Shown here: positions 63,006 to 64,000 of the stretch, piece after piece
Layout: the number at the start of each line of letters is the position of its first letter
Position numbering within the stretch: position 1 is the first letter of the stretch
NCBI GenBank assembly: GCA_023627715.1
Contig: JAMAHW010000033.1
Span: 248,001-312,000, forward strand
DNA length: 64,000 nt
Direction: 5' to 3'
DNA from: Periconia sp. R9002
Taxonomy: Eukaryota; Ascomycota; Dothideomycetes; Pleosporales; Periconiaceae
The notes under the pieces: generated by a model
The model's input: only the letters and a program-made list of their open reading frames with translations
Told to the model about the DNA's origin: nothing
The model's database searches: none
Translations under genes and position numbers: made by a program

Positions 63006-64000
63006 ATGATACTGCGATTTGTGAGCAAAGAGGGCCGGTTCCGGCTCAACGTCGAACCCACGACCACATTCACGGATGTCATACCCCAGATAGCGGAGAA
63101 GCTACCTTCAAATGTCGACATTTCGAGCATTAGTGTCAGCAACAAACCGCACGGAGGCGATGCGAGGAAAATCAACACGCTGCAAGGCATATCATTCAAG
63201 CAAGTGGGCTTGACGTGAGTAGCTCCCCTCCCTTGCCCACCACAACTGACATCTCCTGTAGCCACGGTGCAGAGCTGTTTCTCGACTTCCAGGAACAAAA
63301 TACCCCAACAAACGGCCATGCTGCAGCTCCAACCGGCGCCGCCCGCCTGAATGGCAAGCCCGTCGATCCCTCCGAAGCTCCTTCCGTGCCACTCGGCTCA
63401 CCTACACAGCTGATAAAGAACCCGTGGGAGGTGGTGAAGCAATCGCCATTGGATGATAGGTTAGACAAGCTTGATGGGAAGATTCCGAGGAAGCTGGACC
63501 AGAAGATGTGCAGGCATGGCCCCAAAGGCATGTGCGATTACTGCATGCCGTTGGAGCCGTACGCGCTGGAATATTTGGAGGATAAGAAGATCAAGCACCT
63601 CTCATTCCATTCGTATCTAAGGAAGATCAACGCTGGAAAGAACAAACCCGAAAGCGGCACATCATATATGCCTCCGTTGAGCGAACCCTATTTCCGCGTT
63701 CGACCGGACTGCCCGTCTGGCCACAAGCCTTTCCCCGACGGTATTTGCACGAAATGCCAACCAAGTGCCATCTCGCTCCAACCACAAGAGTTCCGCATGG
63801 TGGATCACGTCGAGTTCGCATCGATAGCGGTAGCCGACGACATTGTTAATTTTTGGCGCATGACGGGCACTCAACGGTTAGGTTTCATGTACGGACGATA
63901 CGAAGAATACACCGAGGTGCCTCTGGGAACCAAAGCCGTGGTAGAAGCCATCTACGAACCTCCGCAAGTCAACGAAACGGACGGAATATCACTGAGCGAG
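63006..64000 (+). CDS. NPL4: Npl4, Cdc48-Ufd1 cofactor (5' part; runs past the window end)
   Basis: Two exons seen, 63006-63214 and from 63262; the intron GTGAGT..TAG splits a Thr codon and phase is kept. The N-terminus is a ubiquitin-like fold ([20 protein letters not shown], about 1-80). Next come a zf-NPL4 zinc finger ([20 protein letters not shown], about 145-175) and the start of the MPN-like NPL4 domain with [20 protein letters not shown] and VDHVEF. Npl4 with Ufd1 recruits ubiquitinated clients to the Cdc48/p97 unfoldase in ER-associated degradation, so its placement beside SEC66 links two ER quality-control genes. The 3' part of the gene lies outside the window. Confidence 0.95.

Overview
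The window is nuclear DNA of a filamentous ascomycete (Pezizomycotina; Dothideomycetes is my best guess, not proven). The reasons are many short spliceosomal introns (about 45-230 bases, GT..AG, often with a CTAAC-like branch site), compact genes on both strands, and typical mould families: a HapC-type CCAAT-factor subunit, a Pth11-like receptor, a DUF3659/LEA repeat protein, Vps3844, a CHRD secreted protein and a Zn2Cys6 regulator. I see no bacterial, viral or CRISPR content and no convincing tRNA or rRNA gene.

Layout, left to right. 1-10.6 kb is a dense housekeeping block: the 3' end of a DHHC palmitoyltransferase (Pfa4-like), the NF-YB/HapC subunit, prefoldin subunit 2, a twin-CX9C Cmc2 protein, the splicing factor Ntr2, Sm protein G and an APH-fold kinase-like protein. 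12.4-27.1 kb holds a CAP-Gly (CLIP-170/Bik1-like) microtubule protein, the giant Brr2 helicase, a small membrane/ARM-like unknown and the ribosome-biogenesis factor Nop14. 29-36 kb is accessory in flavour: a secreted matrixin-like protease fused to a beta-propeller, a short-chain dehydrogenase with an atypical active site, a Zn2Cys6 regulator with an awkward in-frame stop, and an Old Yellow Enzyme. 37.9-42.9 kb is one large DUF3659 repeat protein. 45-53.4 kb carries an IQ-motif protein, a seven-helix Pth11-like receptor, a PEBP protein and a CHRD protein. 53.4-58.3 kb is a gene desert with a recurrent short motif. 58.4-64 kb returns to housekeeping: a probable mitochondrial membrane protein, Vps3844, Sec66 and the 5' part of Npl4.

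Functional links. Brr2, Ntr2 and SmG all act on the U5 snRNP/spliceosome and lie within 16 kb. Sec66 (ER translocon), Npl4 (Cdc48 cofactor) and Vps3844 (endomembrane) are also neighbours. The SDR, the Zn2Cys6 factor and the OYE are adjacent and could be a small redox module, but that is inference.

The most unusual features are non-genic or structural. There is a dispersed repeat family of about 135 bases with four copies. A 14.9-16.1 kb patchwork contains a duplicated gene 3' end, a pseudogene tail and a roughly 30-base fossil of an OYE exon-intron boundary. A perfect 15-bp hairpin is followed by nine Ts at 36.5 kb. The Zn2Cys6 gene has a 45-base in-frame intron inside its zinc cluster. All exon boundaries were chosen by eye from splice signals and reading-frame continuity; none has been checked against transcripts.
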